Shown one piece after another: positions 6,446 to 14,150 of a stretch of 18,925 nt of DNA. Both the position numbers and the translations under genes were made by a program. The notes beneath the pieces are model-generated. The model worked only from the letters and a program-made list of their open reading frames with translations, was not told the DNA's origin and did no database searches. Source of the DNA: Candidatus Poribacteria bacterium (GTDB taxonomy: Bacteria > Poribacteria > WGA-4E > WGA-3G); assembly GCA_009845505.1 (NCBI GenBank), contig VXZL01000536.1:1-18925 (forward strand), read 5' to 3'. How positions within the stretch are numbered: the stretch's first letter is position 1; every line of letters starts with the position of its first letter.

Positions 6446-7438
6446 ATGAAAGTCTTAATCATCGGCGGCACAGGCAACATCAGCCGAGGCATCGTCGCCG
6501 CATTACAAAACCGAAACCACGAAATCGTCCTATTCAACCGCGGACAACACGTCGACCCACCACCCCCAGATGTCCGTGTCATCCACGGCGACCGGAAAGA
6601 TCGCGAAGATTTCGAGGCAAAAGTCAGTGCCGAAAACTGGGATGCCGTCATAGATATGATTAGTTTCAACGCAGACGATGCCGCCTCCGCGCTTCGCGCA
6701 TGTCAAGGACGCGTCGGACACTTCATCCACTGCTCAACAGTAATGACCTACGGACCCCCGTTCAGCGGGATTAACCTCCCAGAGACCGCACCCTTGCAAG
6801 GCACATCCGGCTACGGACTCGGCAAAATCGCAGCGGATAACCTACTCTTAGAAGCGCACGCACGCGACGGGTTCCCCGTAACCATCTTCAAACCTTCCTA
6901 TACACACGGCCCCGGTATCCCCCTCCATCGGCAAGTCGGCGGAGACGGCAGCTGGATTGATCGACTGCGAAAGGGCAAACCGATCCTCTCTGCAGGTGAT
7001 GGACTCAACTATTTTCAGTTCCTGTCATCTAAAGACGCAGGTTTTGCGTTTACAGATATATTGGGGAGATCCGAAACGTTCGGCGAAATATACAACATCG
7101 TCCACCCACAAGCACGCACATGGGACGAATGGCATCGTGCAGCCGCAGAAGCACTCGGCGTTGACATAGAGATCGTGCACGTCTCACAAGAGACCCTCAT
7201 CGCAATGGCACCCGAACGGTTCAGCGGGTTACGCGGCAACTTTGGACATACCCAAATCTTCAGCCACGAGAAACTCACAGCAGTATTACCTGAATTCAGT
7301 CCGCAAATTCCGGTTACAGAGAGTGTCGCAGAAAACATCGCATGGATGGACAAACACAACCGTGTGCCAGATAGCGATGCTGACGATCTGGAGGATCAGA
7401 TTATTGAGACAGTTCGCAATCTACCCCGTATCCGATAG
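6446..7438 (+). CDS. NAD(P)-dependent epimerase/dehydratase family protein (extended SDR)
   Basis: The 330-residue protein begins with a Rossmann motif, MKVLIIGGTGNISRG (GGTGxxSxG, residues 7-15), as in extended short-chain dehydrogenases. It continues with an acidic LFNRG strand end, HGDRKDR, DAVIDMISF, the catalytic HCSTVMTYG (S97/T98) and YGLGK (Y123, K127). It resembles nucleoside-diphosphate-sugar epimerase-like proteins (also the CSP41-like subgroup), which act on sugars or modified sugars, but the substrate is not readable. GAAAGGAAAT upstream gives a usable ribosome-binding site. It is followed after 15 bp by a PhyH gene, so the two are surely co-transcribed and may act on the same compound. 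Confidence 0.9.
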   Translation: MKVLIIGGTGNISRGIVAALQNRNHEIVLFNRGQHVDPPPPDVRVIHGDRKDREDFEAKVSAENWDAVIDMISFNADDAASALRACQGRVGHFIHCSTVMTYGPPFSGINLPETAPLQGTSGYGLGKIAADNLLLEAHARDGFPVTIFKPSYTHGPGIPLHRQVGGDGSWIDRLRKGKPILSAGDGLNYFQFLSSKDAGFAFTDILGRSETFGEIYNIVHPQARTWDEWHRAAAEALGVDIEIVHVSQETLIAMAPERFSGLRGNFGHTQIFSHEKLTAVLPEFSPQIPVTESVAENIAWMDKHNRVPDSDADDLEDQIIETVRNLPRIR

Positions 7439-7453
7439 GGCAGAGGTAAAGAT

Positions 7454-8266
7454 ATGCTAAAAATCAGATCAGCGTTAGATTCAGAAAAACTCGACCTTGT
7501 TGAACACGACCTGCGCGACGTTGGATTCCACATCATCGAAAATGTGATTACTGCCGAAGAGGCAGACGAAGCGCGCGAGACAGTCTGGAAATTGGTCGAA
7601 GAAGACATCGCGGACGGACACGACCACAGTTACGGAGAGGGTAAAATCCGACGCGTCTGGGCAATCGTCGGAAAAGCACCTATCTTCCGTCGGTTCATCC
7701 AGCACCCGACCGTCGTCGCAGTATGGAAGCGAATGCTCGGTGAAGATGTTATCGCCTCCACATTTACCGCGAACATTGTCGGCCCCGGCGCACCCGCAGG
7801 CGGTTGGCATATCGACTATCCGTATTGGGCAATGCAAGCACCGTTCCCATCAGGTTCACTCACTGGACAAACCGTTTGGATGTTAGACGATTTCACGGTA
7901 GAGAACGGTGCAACGGCATGTATCCCCGGCTCACACAAAACGCTCCGTCGTCCCGAATTAGGAGAGGCGGAGGGGCTTGAGATGGCTATTGCGACGGCAC
8001 CGAAAGGCTCTATCATGTTCACAAACGGCGCAATCTGGCATCAATCTCGTCCAAACCTAACCGATACACCACGTGTCGGACTGCTCGGTATGTATAACAG
8101 ATCGGTCATCTACCCGCAAGAAGATATGCCGCGGCAGCTGACCGATGCCGAATTGGCAGGTGAAAGCGACACGCTAAAGCAACTCTTAGGCAGAAATATA
8201 CCGTTCCGAGATCCCGATCACGGACAGAATTGGCACCGCACAGACATCGGATTCCGTGAAGTATAA
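7454..8266 (+). CDS. Phytanoyl-CoA dioxygenase (PhyH) family oxygenase, second copy
   Basis: A 270-residue Fe(II)/2-oxoglutarate oxygenase. The iron ligands are H119 and D121 in GGWHIDYPYW and H196 in GAIWHQSRPN; R207 in TDTPRVGLLG is placed to bind 2-oxoglutarate. DDFTVENGATACIPGSH is the usual central segment. AGAGG lies 7-8 nt before the ATG at 7454. It shares family motifs with the minus-strand PhyH gene, but the two are clearly divergent: HID against HQD and different N-termini. It is therefore a separate family member and not a recent duplicate. Its place between an epimerase-type SDR and a Ldh2-type dehydrogenase suggests a hydroxylation step in a small-molecule pathway; the substrate is unknown. 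Confidence 0.93.
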   Translation: MLKIRSALDSEKLDLVEHDLRDVGFHIIENVITAEEADEARETVWKLVEEDIADGHDHSYGEGKIRRVWAIVGKAPIFRRFIQHPTVVAVWKRMLGEDVIASTFTANIVGPGAPAGGWHIDYPYWAMQAPFPSGSLTGQTVWMLDDFTVENGATACIPGSHKTLRRPELGEAEGLEMAIATAPKGSIMFTNGAIWHQSRPNLTDTPRVGLLGMYNRSVIYPQEDMPRQLTDAELAGESDTLKQLLGRNIPFRDPDHGQNWHRTDIGFREV

Positions 8267-8305
8267 CGAGGAGTGAAAACACTGATTTACACATCCCTTC
8301 TTCTT

Positions 8306-8351
8306 GTAGGAGCGAGTGTTTTTGCTTGGGTGTTTCTTTATGCTCGCGACC
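8306..8351. repeat. Partial repeat related to the middle of family B
   Basis: GTTTTTGCTTGGGTGTTTCTT (about 8318-8338) closely matches 4931-4951 (GTTTTTGCTGGGGTGTTTCTT), the portion of family B that the 18816-18872 copy lacks. It is bounded by GAGCGAG (8310-8316) and CTCGCGAC (8343-8350), which can pair over five bases. It is the only recognisable structure in the 169-bp gap before the Ldh2 gene. Confidence 0.45.
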
Positions 8352-8435
8352 TTTGTCTTATCAACTTTTACTTGACGAAACAATAGGCAGGTTTCATCAA
8401 ATGTTTCACCAGTTTCAAATTCAAGGAGGGCATTT

Positions 8436-9482
8436 ATGCCAATTGTAGCTCACGATGTGTTGAGAAAGTTTGTATACGATATCTATCGCGGTGCTGGCGG
8501 CACAGAGGAAGATGCGCGTATCGTCAGCGACCACGTCGTCGATTCTAACCTCGCCGGACACGACTCACACGGTGTCATCAACGCACCCAACTACATCGGC
8601 GGTATGGCAGATGGTCCCGCCGCAGATAAAATGGAAATCGTCAGAGAAAGCGGCGCAGCAACTGTCATCAACGCTAACCGCGCACTCGGTATGGTCGCCG
8701 CACGCAAAGCCATGGAAATGGCTGTCGAAAAAGCACAAACCTGCACCATCGGCGCGGTCGGTCTACACCAATGTGGACACGCAGGACGGATGGGGGAATA
8801 TCCTCCAATTGCCGCCCGTGCCGGGATGATTGGCATCGTCTTACTCAACGGTGGCGGACGCTTCATGCACCCGCACGGTGGGACTTCTCGGAGACTGCCA
8901 CCCAACCCGATCGCAATCTCCGTACCACGTCAAGGTGGTGAACCGCTCCTCCTCGATATGACACTCAGCGTCGTCGCAGGTGGCAAATTGCTCGTCCAGA
9001 CCGCACGCGGTGAATCCATACCGGAAGGATGGATGATAGATGCCGAAGGCAAACCACTTACAGATCCAAATGCCTTCCGCGAACGCCCACAGGATACAGC
9101 CGTTATGCCACTCGGCGGCTTCCAGTTTGGGCATAAAGGGTTTGGACTCGGTGTGATGATAGATGCCATCGCCGGTGGGCTCTCGTGGGCAGGCTGCAGC
9201 CGTGAAAACCCAACACGTGGGGCAAGTGGCATCGTAATGTTTGCAATCAAAATTGAGGACTTCATCGACCTTGCAGATTACGAACGAGAAATTGCGTATC
9301 TCGTAGAGTGGGTGAAGTCATCCGCTCGACTCCCGGGCACTGACGAAATCTATGTTCCCGGAGAATTTGAAGAACGGAGTCGTGAGAAACGTTTGCGCGA
9401 GGGCATACCGATCGAGGAACCGACTTGGAACCGTCTCGTTGAAGCCGCTGAACGTTTCAACGTCGCAGCCCCCAATCTCTAA
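8436..9482 (+). CDS. Malate/L-lactate dehydrogenase family (Ldh2/MdlDH-type) oxidoreductase
   Basis: The 348-residue protein belongs to the NAD(P)-dependent Ldh2 family (malate, L-lactate, ureidoglycolate, sulfolactate and 2,3-diketogulonate dehydrogenases), which is unrelated to classical lactate dehydrogenases. Diagnostic segments are AGHDSHGV (residues 40-47), VGLHQCGHAGRMGEY, the RLPPNPIAISVP region typical of the family, LDMTLSVVAGGKL, ESIPEGWMIDAEGKP and GGFQFGHKGFGLGVMID. The family normally oxidises 2-hydroxy acids or reduces 2-oxo acids; which acid is used here cannot be read. AAGGAGG lies 8 nt before the ATG. It lies 169 bp after the PhyH gene, far enough for its own promoter, although no convincing one was seen. 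The context suggests shared function with the upstream SDR and PhyH genes. Confidence 0.92.
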   Translation: MPIVAHDVLRKFVYDIYRGAGGTEEDARIVSDHVVDSNLAGHDSHGVINAPNYIGGMADGPAADKMEIVRESGAATVINANRALGMVAARKAMEMAVEKAQTCTIGAVGLHQCGHAGRMGEYPPIAARAGMIGIVLLNGGGRFMHPHGGTSRRLPPNPIAISVPRQGGEPLLLDMTLSVVAGGKLLVQTARGESIPEGWMIDAEGKPLTDPNAFRERPQDTAVMPLGGFQFGHKGFGLGVMIDAIAGGLSWAGCSRENPTRGASGIVMFAIKIEDFIDLADYEREIAYLVEWVKSSARLPGTDEIYVPGEFEERSREKRLREGIPIEEPTWNRLVEAAERFNVAAPNL

Positions 9483-9500
9483 CCTAACGCAAGTTACTAT

Positions 9501-9532
9501 CTCTGTAACATAATCTGTTAGGTTGTGCATAT
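9501..9532 (+). repeat. Family C repeat, copy 1
   Basis: This 32-bp segment matches 14284-14315 at 28 of 32 positions; the core CTGTTAGGTTGTGCA is identical. Upstream AACCTAAC (9481-9488) is the exact reverse complement of GTTAGGTT (9517-9524), so the end of the Ldh2 gene and this repeat could form a stem. Confidence 0.7.
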
Positions 9533-9583
9533 TAGGGCGTAGGCTGAATGAAGATTCATTTATTAATTCGGTAATTTTCAAAC

Positions 9584-9609
9584 GTGCGATAAATCGCACT
9601 ACTACGAAC
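9584..9609. repeat. Family B right-end fragment with internal hairpin
   Basis: GTGCGAT-AA-ATCGCAC (9584-9599) forms a perfect 7-bp stem and runs directly into TACTACGAAC, the same right end as the 4871-4984 element. Confidence 0.65.
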
Positions 9610-9616
9610 CCGCTCA

Positions 9617-9634
9617 TTTGTAGTAGGGCAATTC
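9617..9634. repeat. Family B left-end fragment
   Basis: TTTGTAGTAGGGCAATTC is identical over 18 bases to 4872-4889. The partner half ATTGCCC, which follows at once in the full element, appears here only at 9746-9752, as if about 110 bp had been placed between the two halves. Confidence 0.65.
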
Positions 9635-9670
9635 TGCGGTGTACTCGCTCCCGGTTCAGGTTTCCTTAAG

Positions 9671-9735
9671 GCATGAATACCGTTGATTCGGAATGCCACA
9701 CGGAGAACCTTCATACCGTTGATTCTGATTCATGC
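9671..9735. repeat. Inverted and direct repeat cluster
   Basis: GCATGAAT (9671-9678) and ATTCATGC (9728-9735) are exact inverted repeats. Within them ATACCGTTGATTC occurs twice as a direct repeat (9677-9689 and 9713-9725). It lies in the 321-bp gene-free stretch 9483-9803, which otherwise holds only the family B and C pieces and no convincing ORF. Confidence 0.6.
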
Positions 9736-9747
9736 GAAGTGCATTAT
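9719..9747 (+). promoter_or_regulatory. Weak candidate promoter for the lipoprotein pair
   Basis: TTGATT (9719-9724), 17-bp spacer, CATTAT (9742-9747): four of six matches in each box. It is the best placed candidate upstream of 9804 but overlaps repeat sequence and could be chance. Confidence 0.25.
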
Positions 9748-9803
9748 TGCCCGTCGATTACCGTTCCAACAACCGGCTGCCAATAGCCAACAGGAGATAA
9801 AAA

Positions 9804-10403
9804 ATGCGAATCTACGGTCTGTTTGTTTTGCTCATCAGCATTACGGGGTGTGCTGCACTGAACCAGCCCATTAACGAAATGACAGCGTCAGATCTCACCT
9901 GTGAAACCAATCCGGAATTTGTAGACGGTAATCTGGAGACACAAAGCACATTCGCAGTAAATGGGTTCGTCCGCAAGGCATATCAACTTCATGAGGGTGA
10001 AGGGCGGCGGCTCGCCTACGCACAACGGCGTTATATAACAGTGGTTGAAGGGCAACGTCGTACAGAAGCGATTATCAAACTCAATGCGCCGACCTATATC
10101 GCCTACGTAGAGGTATATCCTGCATCGCGACAGATCCCGAATTTCGCCATGATGACAACACTGGACGATCCACCACGCTTCGATGTCGCCTTTGAACGCG
10201 TGTCCGACAAGCAACACAAGGACATAGAAGGACTCAGTCCTGTGCGTTTCCGCATTGAACGAGAGGTACTTTACCTACGAATGAGCGCAGATGGTATTGA
10301 AGATAGACAAAATTCTGTCCGAGGGGCAAACGCAAGTGTCGAAATTCCACTCATAGGAGCCTCAATCCGTGAAGTCAAATTTTACGTCCGTGAGACTCTA
10401 TAA
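9804..10403 (+). CDS. Lipoprotein of unknown function, first of a tandem paralogous pair
   Basis: A 199-residue protein with a short signal and lipobox (ITGC; lipidated cysteine at residue 16), so it is likely anchored in a membrane facing the periplasm or outside. The mature part begins with LTCETNPEFVDGNLET, then a basic loop, KLNAPTYIAYVEVYP, SPVRFRIEREVLYLRMSA and a final GASIREVKFYVRE. The beta-strand-rich pattern, with VDGxLET near the start and an IREVKFY end, vaguely recalls discoidin-like carbohydrate-binding folds, but this is only an impression. AGGAG at 9792-9796 sets the start. The next gene, 18 bp downstream, has the same architecture. Confidence 0.85.
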   Translation: MRIYGLFVLLISITGCAALNQPINEMTASDLTCETNPEFVDGNLETQSTFAVNGFVRKAYQLHEGEGRRLAYAQRRYITVVEGQRRTEAIIKLNAPTYIAYVEVYPASRQIPNFAMMTTLDDPPRFDVAFERVSDKQHKDIEGLSPVRFRIEREVLYLRMSADGIEDRQNSVRGANASVEIPLIGASIREVKFYVRETL

Positions 10404-10421
10404 CCAGAAAGGAGCAAAACA

Positions 10422-11093
10422 ATGAATAGAGGGATGCTAAGCATTCTATTATTTCTGCTGTTCGGTGCAGTCGGATGCGCCATGCTTCAAGAGCCACCTA
10501 TAGTGGAAATTTCGACTTCGCACCTCACCTGCAAGGAAAATCCAGAGATGGTAGATGGCGATTTGGAAACGGTAGGTGTTTTCAAAACAGAAGGAACTAT
10601 CCAAAAAGGACTCGGCCGCAGCCGACAATATCAACGTCAAGTGATAGGCAGCCCCAAAACGGAAACGTTGATAAAACTTGACGCGCCAACCTATATTGCC
10701 TATGTTGATGTCTATCCTACCTCAATCATTCCCCGTTTCGCTTTGGATACCGCTATTGAAGAAAATCTGTCGAACCGGTCACTGACGTTTGAACCCGTCA
10801 AAGACAAACGCGGTGACAAAATCAAAGGCGAACAACCCGTTAGATTCCAAATTGGACGAAAGATTCTCTATTTACGGCTAACGGCTTATGCATTAGAAGA
10901 CAAGGAAAACGTTGGGGTATACAGTGAAGCGAATATGAAAGAAATGACGGATGCGCTCAAATCAGGCGAGGCAAGTCCAGAAGCGATTGAGAGGCTGCAA
11001 CAGCAGTGGGACAGGCAGAAACAAAAGGGAGTCATGCAAATTGATCTCAAAGGCGCATCGATCCGTGAAGTGAAATTCTACGGACGAGAATAA
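10422..11093 (+). CDS. Lipoprotein of unknown function, second of a tandem paralogous pair
   Basis: A 223-residue paralogue of the preceding lipoprotein, with lipobox AVGC and lipidated cysteine at residue 19. Shared segments, in the same order, are LTCKENPEMVDGDLET, TLIKLDAPTYIAYVDVYP, QPVRFQIGRKILYLRLTA and KGASIREVKFYGRE. It differs by an extra stretch of about 35-40 residues before the last strand (from SEANMKEMTDALKSGEASPE to QQQWDRQKQKG), which is charged, glutamine-rich and probably helical. AAGGAG precedes the ATG. The 18-bp gap makes co-transcription with the first copy almost certain. Two diverged copies retained together suggest hetero-oligomers or two related ligands, but function is unknown. 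Confidence 0.85.
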   Translation: MNRGMLSILLFLLFGAVGCAMLQEPPIVEISTSHLTCKENPEMVDGDLETVGVFKTEGTIQKGLGRSRQYQRQVIGSPKTETLIKLDAPTYIAYVDVYPTSIIPRFALDTAIEENLSNRSLTFEPVKDKRGDKIKGEQPVRFQIGRKILYLRLTAYALEDKENVGVYSEANMKEMTDALKSGEASPEAIERLQQQWDRQKQKGVMQIDLKGASIREVKFYGRE

Positions 11094-11101
11094 AAAATCA
11101 C

Positions 11102-11130
11102 TTGACTTTTGTTCTAAAACGTTGTAAAAT
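11102..11130 (+). promoter_or_regulatory. Promoter for the phoH operon (distal)
   Basis: TTGACT (11102-11107), 17-bp spacer, TAAAAT (11125-11130): five of six matches in each box. It starts 9 bp after the lipoprotein stop codon and would give a leader of about 180 nt before phoH. Confidence 0.7.
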
Positions 11131-11227
11131 AAAAGTAATCCAACGGCTTAGAGAAAATAACGCCTCCAGCACGCGCCTAACAACGACGCAGCCAGAAAGC
11201 GACCAAAACGGGTGTAACGCCTGAAAT

Positions 11228-11256
11228 TTGACTTTTATTTTTACTTGTGGTAAGTT
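11228..11256 (+). promoter_or_regulatory. Second, weaker promoter candidate for the phoH operon
   Basis: TTGACT (11228-11233), 17-bp spacer, TAAGTT (11251-11256). The -35 is good and the -10 poor. It would give a shorter leader of about 55 nt. Confidence 0.4.
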
Positions 11257-11318
11257 AAATGGAGTATCCTGTTAGCAACCTATAAGTTTCTTATATCAAA
11301 CGGAGGATTAGAATCCGA

Positions 11319-12335
11319 TTGCAAAAACAAGCATTGAAGGGTGTTCCCATACAGAGCAACGCTGAAGTGCAAGCCCTCTTCGGACAAAGCGATGCCTTCT
11401 TAAAAATCATTGAAGACGACTTTGATGTCCGCGTTGTTTTGAAAAGTGACAGCATCGCTGTCATTGGTGAAAACGTCACTGAGGTCAAACGTGTGACGAC
11501 AGTTCTCGAATCACTACTTCACCGCATCCGGAAAGGAGAACGCATTCAGACAACCGATGTCAATTATGTTATCCGCGCATCGGGTGCTGGTGAACAAGGC
11601 AACTTAGGTGAAACCGGCGCTGAGTCGATTCCGGTATTCTCAAAACGCGGGGTCATTCGTCCCAAAACAGTTGGTCAGAAAAGGTACGTTGAAGCGATTA
11701 AACACAACGACCTTGTTTTCGGTATCGGACCCGCAGGAACAGGAAAAACTTATCTCGCTATGGCAATGGCTGTCTCCGCTCTCAAAAGCGGACAGGTGAG
11801 TCGTATTATCTTAACGCGACCCGCCGTTGAAGCCGGTGAGAAACTCGGATTTTTACCCGGCGATATCGCCGAAAAGGTGCATCCATACCTGCGTCCCTTA
11901 TATGATGCCCTTTACGATATGATGCCACCAGAGACGCTCGACCAATATATTGAGCGGAATGTTATTGAGGTCGCACCTATTGCCTTTATGCGAGGCAGGA
12001 CCCTCAACAACTCGTTCGTCGTTTTAGATGAAGCACAAAATGCGACCATCGAACAGATGAAAATGTTCCTCACACGCCTCGGTTTTGATTCAAAAGCCGT
12101 GGTCACCGGCGACATTACACAGACAGACCTGCCAACACATAAGGTCTCAGGACTCGCAGATGCACAGGAAGTCCTCTCCGAAATCAAAGGTATCGAATTC
12201 ATCTACTTCTCAAAGGTTGATGTCGTACGGCATGAATTGGTCCAACGCATCGTTGAAGCTTATGAGCAGGCAGCACCACAGAATATAAGACGGAACGGCG
12301 CAAATGCGTCAGGTGTAGCCAGCAAAGAAGGATAG
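11319..12335 (+). CDS. phoH: PhoH family ATPase
   Basis: A 338-residue PhoH-type protein (E. coli YbeZ-like), a cytoplasmic P-loop NTPase linked to RNA and ribosome metabolism. Walker A is GPAGTGKT (residues 137-144) and Walker B is VVLDEAQNAT (D237, E238); VSRIILTRPAVEAGEKLGFLPGD and RGRTLNNSF are also typical. The N-terminal part (residues 1-110) is the usual small domain. There is no in-frame ATG: the start is the TTG at 11319, with GGAGG (11302-11306) 12 nt upstream, slightly farther than ideal; a TTG at 11334 is an alternative. ybeY begins 5 bp after the stop, and a CorC-like gene follows, reproducing the ybeZ-ybeY-ybeX gene order of E. coli. Confidence 0.93.
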   Translation: MQKQALKGVPIQSNAEVQALFGQSDAFLKIIEDDFDVRVVLKSDSIAVIGENVTEVKRVTTVLESLLHRIRKGERIQTTDVNYVIRASGAGEQGNLGETGAESIPVFSKRGVIRPKTVGQKRYVEAIKHNDLVFGIGPAGTGKTYLAMAMAVSALKSGQVSRIILTRPAVEAGEKLGFLPGDIAEKVHPYLRPLYDALYDMMPPETLDQYIERNVIEVAPIAFMRGRTLNNSFVVLDEAQNATIEQMKMFLTRLGFDSKAVVTGDITQTDLPTHKVSGLADAQEVLSEIKGIEFIYFSKVDVVRHELVQRIVEAYEQAAPQNIRRNGANASGVASKEG

Positions 12336-12340
12336 CCGTT

Positions 12341-12808
12341 TTGATTGGCATTACAAACACGAGTCGCAATACCACTTTCGATGTGGAAATCATTCACAAT
12401 GCAGTGCATGCGGCTCTAAAGGCACATGGCGCAGAAGCCTGCGAAGTCAGTGTCCTCTTGACTGACGATGCCGATATAAGACGACTCAACCGAGATTACC
12501 GCGGTATTGATGCACCAACGGACGTACTGGCGTTCGCAATGCGCGAGGGTGAAGATGGGAACCTGAATTCAAACCTACTCGGAGACCTCGTTATATCCCT
12601 TGAAACCGCAGCGCGACAAGCCACAACAAAGGATGCCCTCGCTCCAACTTGCGGTAACCTTGAAACCGAAGCAGCACTTCTCGCAGTACACGGCATGCTA
12701 CATCTGCTCGGATACGACCATCAAACACCAAAAGATGCTACAGTTATGTTTGAGAAACAGAAAGCCATTTTTTCCCTACTGGAGGAACCTAAGCACTATT
12801 GTCCGTAG
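12341..12808 (+). CDS. ybeY: Endoribonuclease YbeY (rRNA maturation factor)
   Basis: A 155-residue single-domain metalloprotein with the YbeY signature HGMLHLLGYDH: H117, H121 and H127 are the zinc ligands. The preceding RRLNRDYRGIDAPTDVLAFAM is the usual substrate-groove segment. YbeY takes part in 16S rRNA 3'-end maturation and ribosome quality control. The start is TTG at 12341 with AAGGA about 9 nt upstream, overlapping the end of phoH; the tight spacing (5 bp) suggests translational coupling. Length and context are normal for the family. Confidence 0.95.
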   Translation: MIGITNTSRNTTFDVEIIHNAVHAALKAHGAEACEVSVLLTDDADIRRLNRDYRGIDAPTDVLAFAMREGEDGNLNSNLLGDLVISLETAARQATTKDALAPTCGNLETEAALLAVHGMLHLLGYDHQTPKDATVMFEKQKAIFSLLEEPKHYCP

Positions 12809-12850
12809 TAGGCTCTTGATATCTGCAAAATCGACACGTCTACAGGGGGT

Positions 12851-14131
12851 GTGATCTTACGTTTGGACGACCTACACCTTGTCATCAAACTCGTTAGCTT
12901 AAGTATACTTTTAATTCTCAACGCGCTGTTTTCAGCCGCCGAGGCGTTGCTCGCTCGGTTAACGCGGAACGATATCCTCAAATTCGCTGAGGAAGGTGGA
13001 AAACGTTACGAAGTCCTCACCTCACTACTGCATAACCCACGCCGCTATTCGCTCACTATTATCACCGCAAAAACGATTCTGATAGTGGTTAGCGTCATGG
13101 TGTTTATGACGTTCTGGAAATATCCAGCGGCAAACGCCGCACTTGCTGCCGTCTGCTTGGTCATCTTTACTGAACTGTTCCCGAAAAATTACGTACAGGG
13201 CAGCACGGGCGATGCAACAATTCAAGCACTCAGCGTGCTCCGAGCTGTCTATTGGGGCGGATTTCTGGTGCTAATCCCACTGAATTTCGTCGCGAATCTC
13301 CTCGTTCGCGTCTTCGGAGGTAAGGTCACCTCCGCACAAGACAGCCTTGTAGCCCCAGAGGTCTTAGAAGCACTTGATAACGTTGCCGACAGTCAAGAAA
13401 TCTTAGAACCCGACGATCGGGAAATGATTGCCCGAATTTTAGATCTACCCGACAAAGTCGCACGAGAGATTATGGTCGCGCGAACCGACATGGTCTGCCT
13501 TGAAGTCACGACACCGGGGGACGAAGTTCTACAAACAACCATCACATGCCGACATACCCGTATCCCCATTTACGAAGAAACCATCGACCGAATTATCGGA
13601 ATTTTGCACGTTAAAGATATGCTCGATTGCTGGGAGAAAGGCAAACCCATCAATCTCAGAGAACTTATCGTCGGTCGAACGCCTTTCTTCACACCGGAAA
13701 GCAAGAGTATTTCTGAACTCTTTCGAGAACTTCGCGCACATAAACAGCATATCGCTATTGTTGTAGATGAATACGGCGGCACCGCTGGGATCGTGACATT
13801 AGAAAATATCATCGAAGAAATTGTCGGTGAAATTCACGACGAAGACGAAATCGACGAAGAAGATGCCTACGTCCAGATGGATACCAACACCTATTCTGTT
13901 GATGCACGCCTGAATCTTATCGAATTAAACGAAAGACTCGGCACAGAACTTGAAGCAGAAAATATTGATACGATCGGCGGGTTCATTGTAGATCACCTCG
14001 GACGCGTCCCAGAACAAGACACTCAATTTACATACCGAGGGATCCGCTTTACTATACTTGAGGCGGATGAACGGCGCATCCAAAGAATCCACATCAAAGT
14101 CCCAAACAGCAACAATGGTAACGGCTCTTAA
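12851..14131 (+). CDS. CorC/HlyC-type membrane protein (CNNM/DUF21 + CBS pair + CorC_HlyC domain)
   Basis: The 426-residue protein has three or four N-terminal membrane spans (about residues 8-35, 65-110 and 128-155; CNNM/DUF21 domain). Then come a CBS pair (about 205-330, including RIIGILHVKDML and IAIVVDEYGGTAGIVTLENIIEEIVGEI) and a C-terminal CorC_HlyC domain (about 340-420, YSVDARLNLIELNERLG to the end). Such proteins are called hemolysin or magnesium/cobalt efflux proteins; bacterial members are Mg2+ or other cation transport factors, not toxins. The start is uncertain: the GTG at 12851 sits only 1 nt after GGGGG (12845-12849), while the TTG at 12863 gives a 13-nt spacing. It closes the phoH-ybeY block. 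Confidence 0.9.
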   Translation: MILRLDDLHLVIKLVSLSILLILNALFSAAEALLARLTRNDILKFAEEGGKRYEVLTSLLHNPRRYSLTIITAKTILIVVSVMVFMTFWKYPAANAALAAVCLVIFTELFPKNYVQGSTGDATIQALSVLRAVYWGGFLVLIPLNFVANLLVRVFGGKVTSAQDSLVAPEVLEALDNVADSQEILEPDDREMIARILDLPDKVAREIMVARTDMVCLEVTTPGDEVLQTTITCRHTRIPIYEETIDRIIGILHVKDMLDCWEKGKPINLRELIVGRTPFFTPESKSISELFRELRAHKQHIAIVVDEYGGTAGIVTLENIIEEIVGEIHDEDEIDEEDAYVQMDTNTYSVDARLNLIELNERLGTELEAENIDTIGGFIVDHLGRVPEQDTQFTYRGIRFTILEADERRIQRIHIKVPNSNNGNGS

Positions 14132-14150
14132 ACATTATGGTAAAACCAAT

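Noticed and set aside
8372..8401. Promoter TTGACG (8372-8377) upstream of the Ldh2 gene
   Set aside because: No acceptable -10 box at 16-18 bp; the best is TCAAAT.
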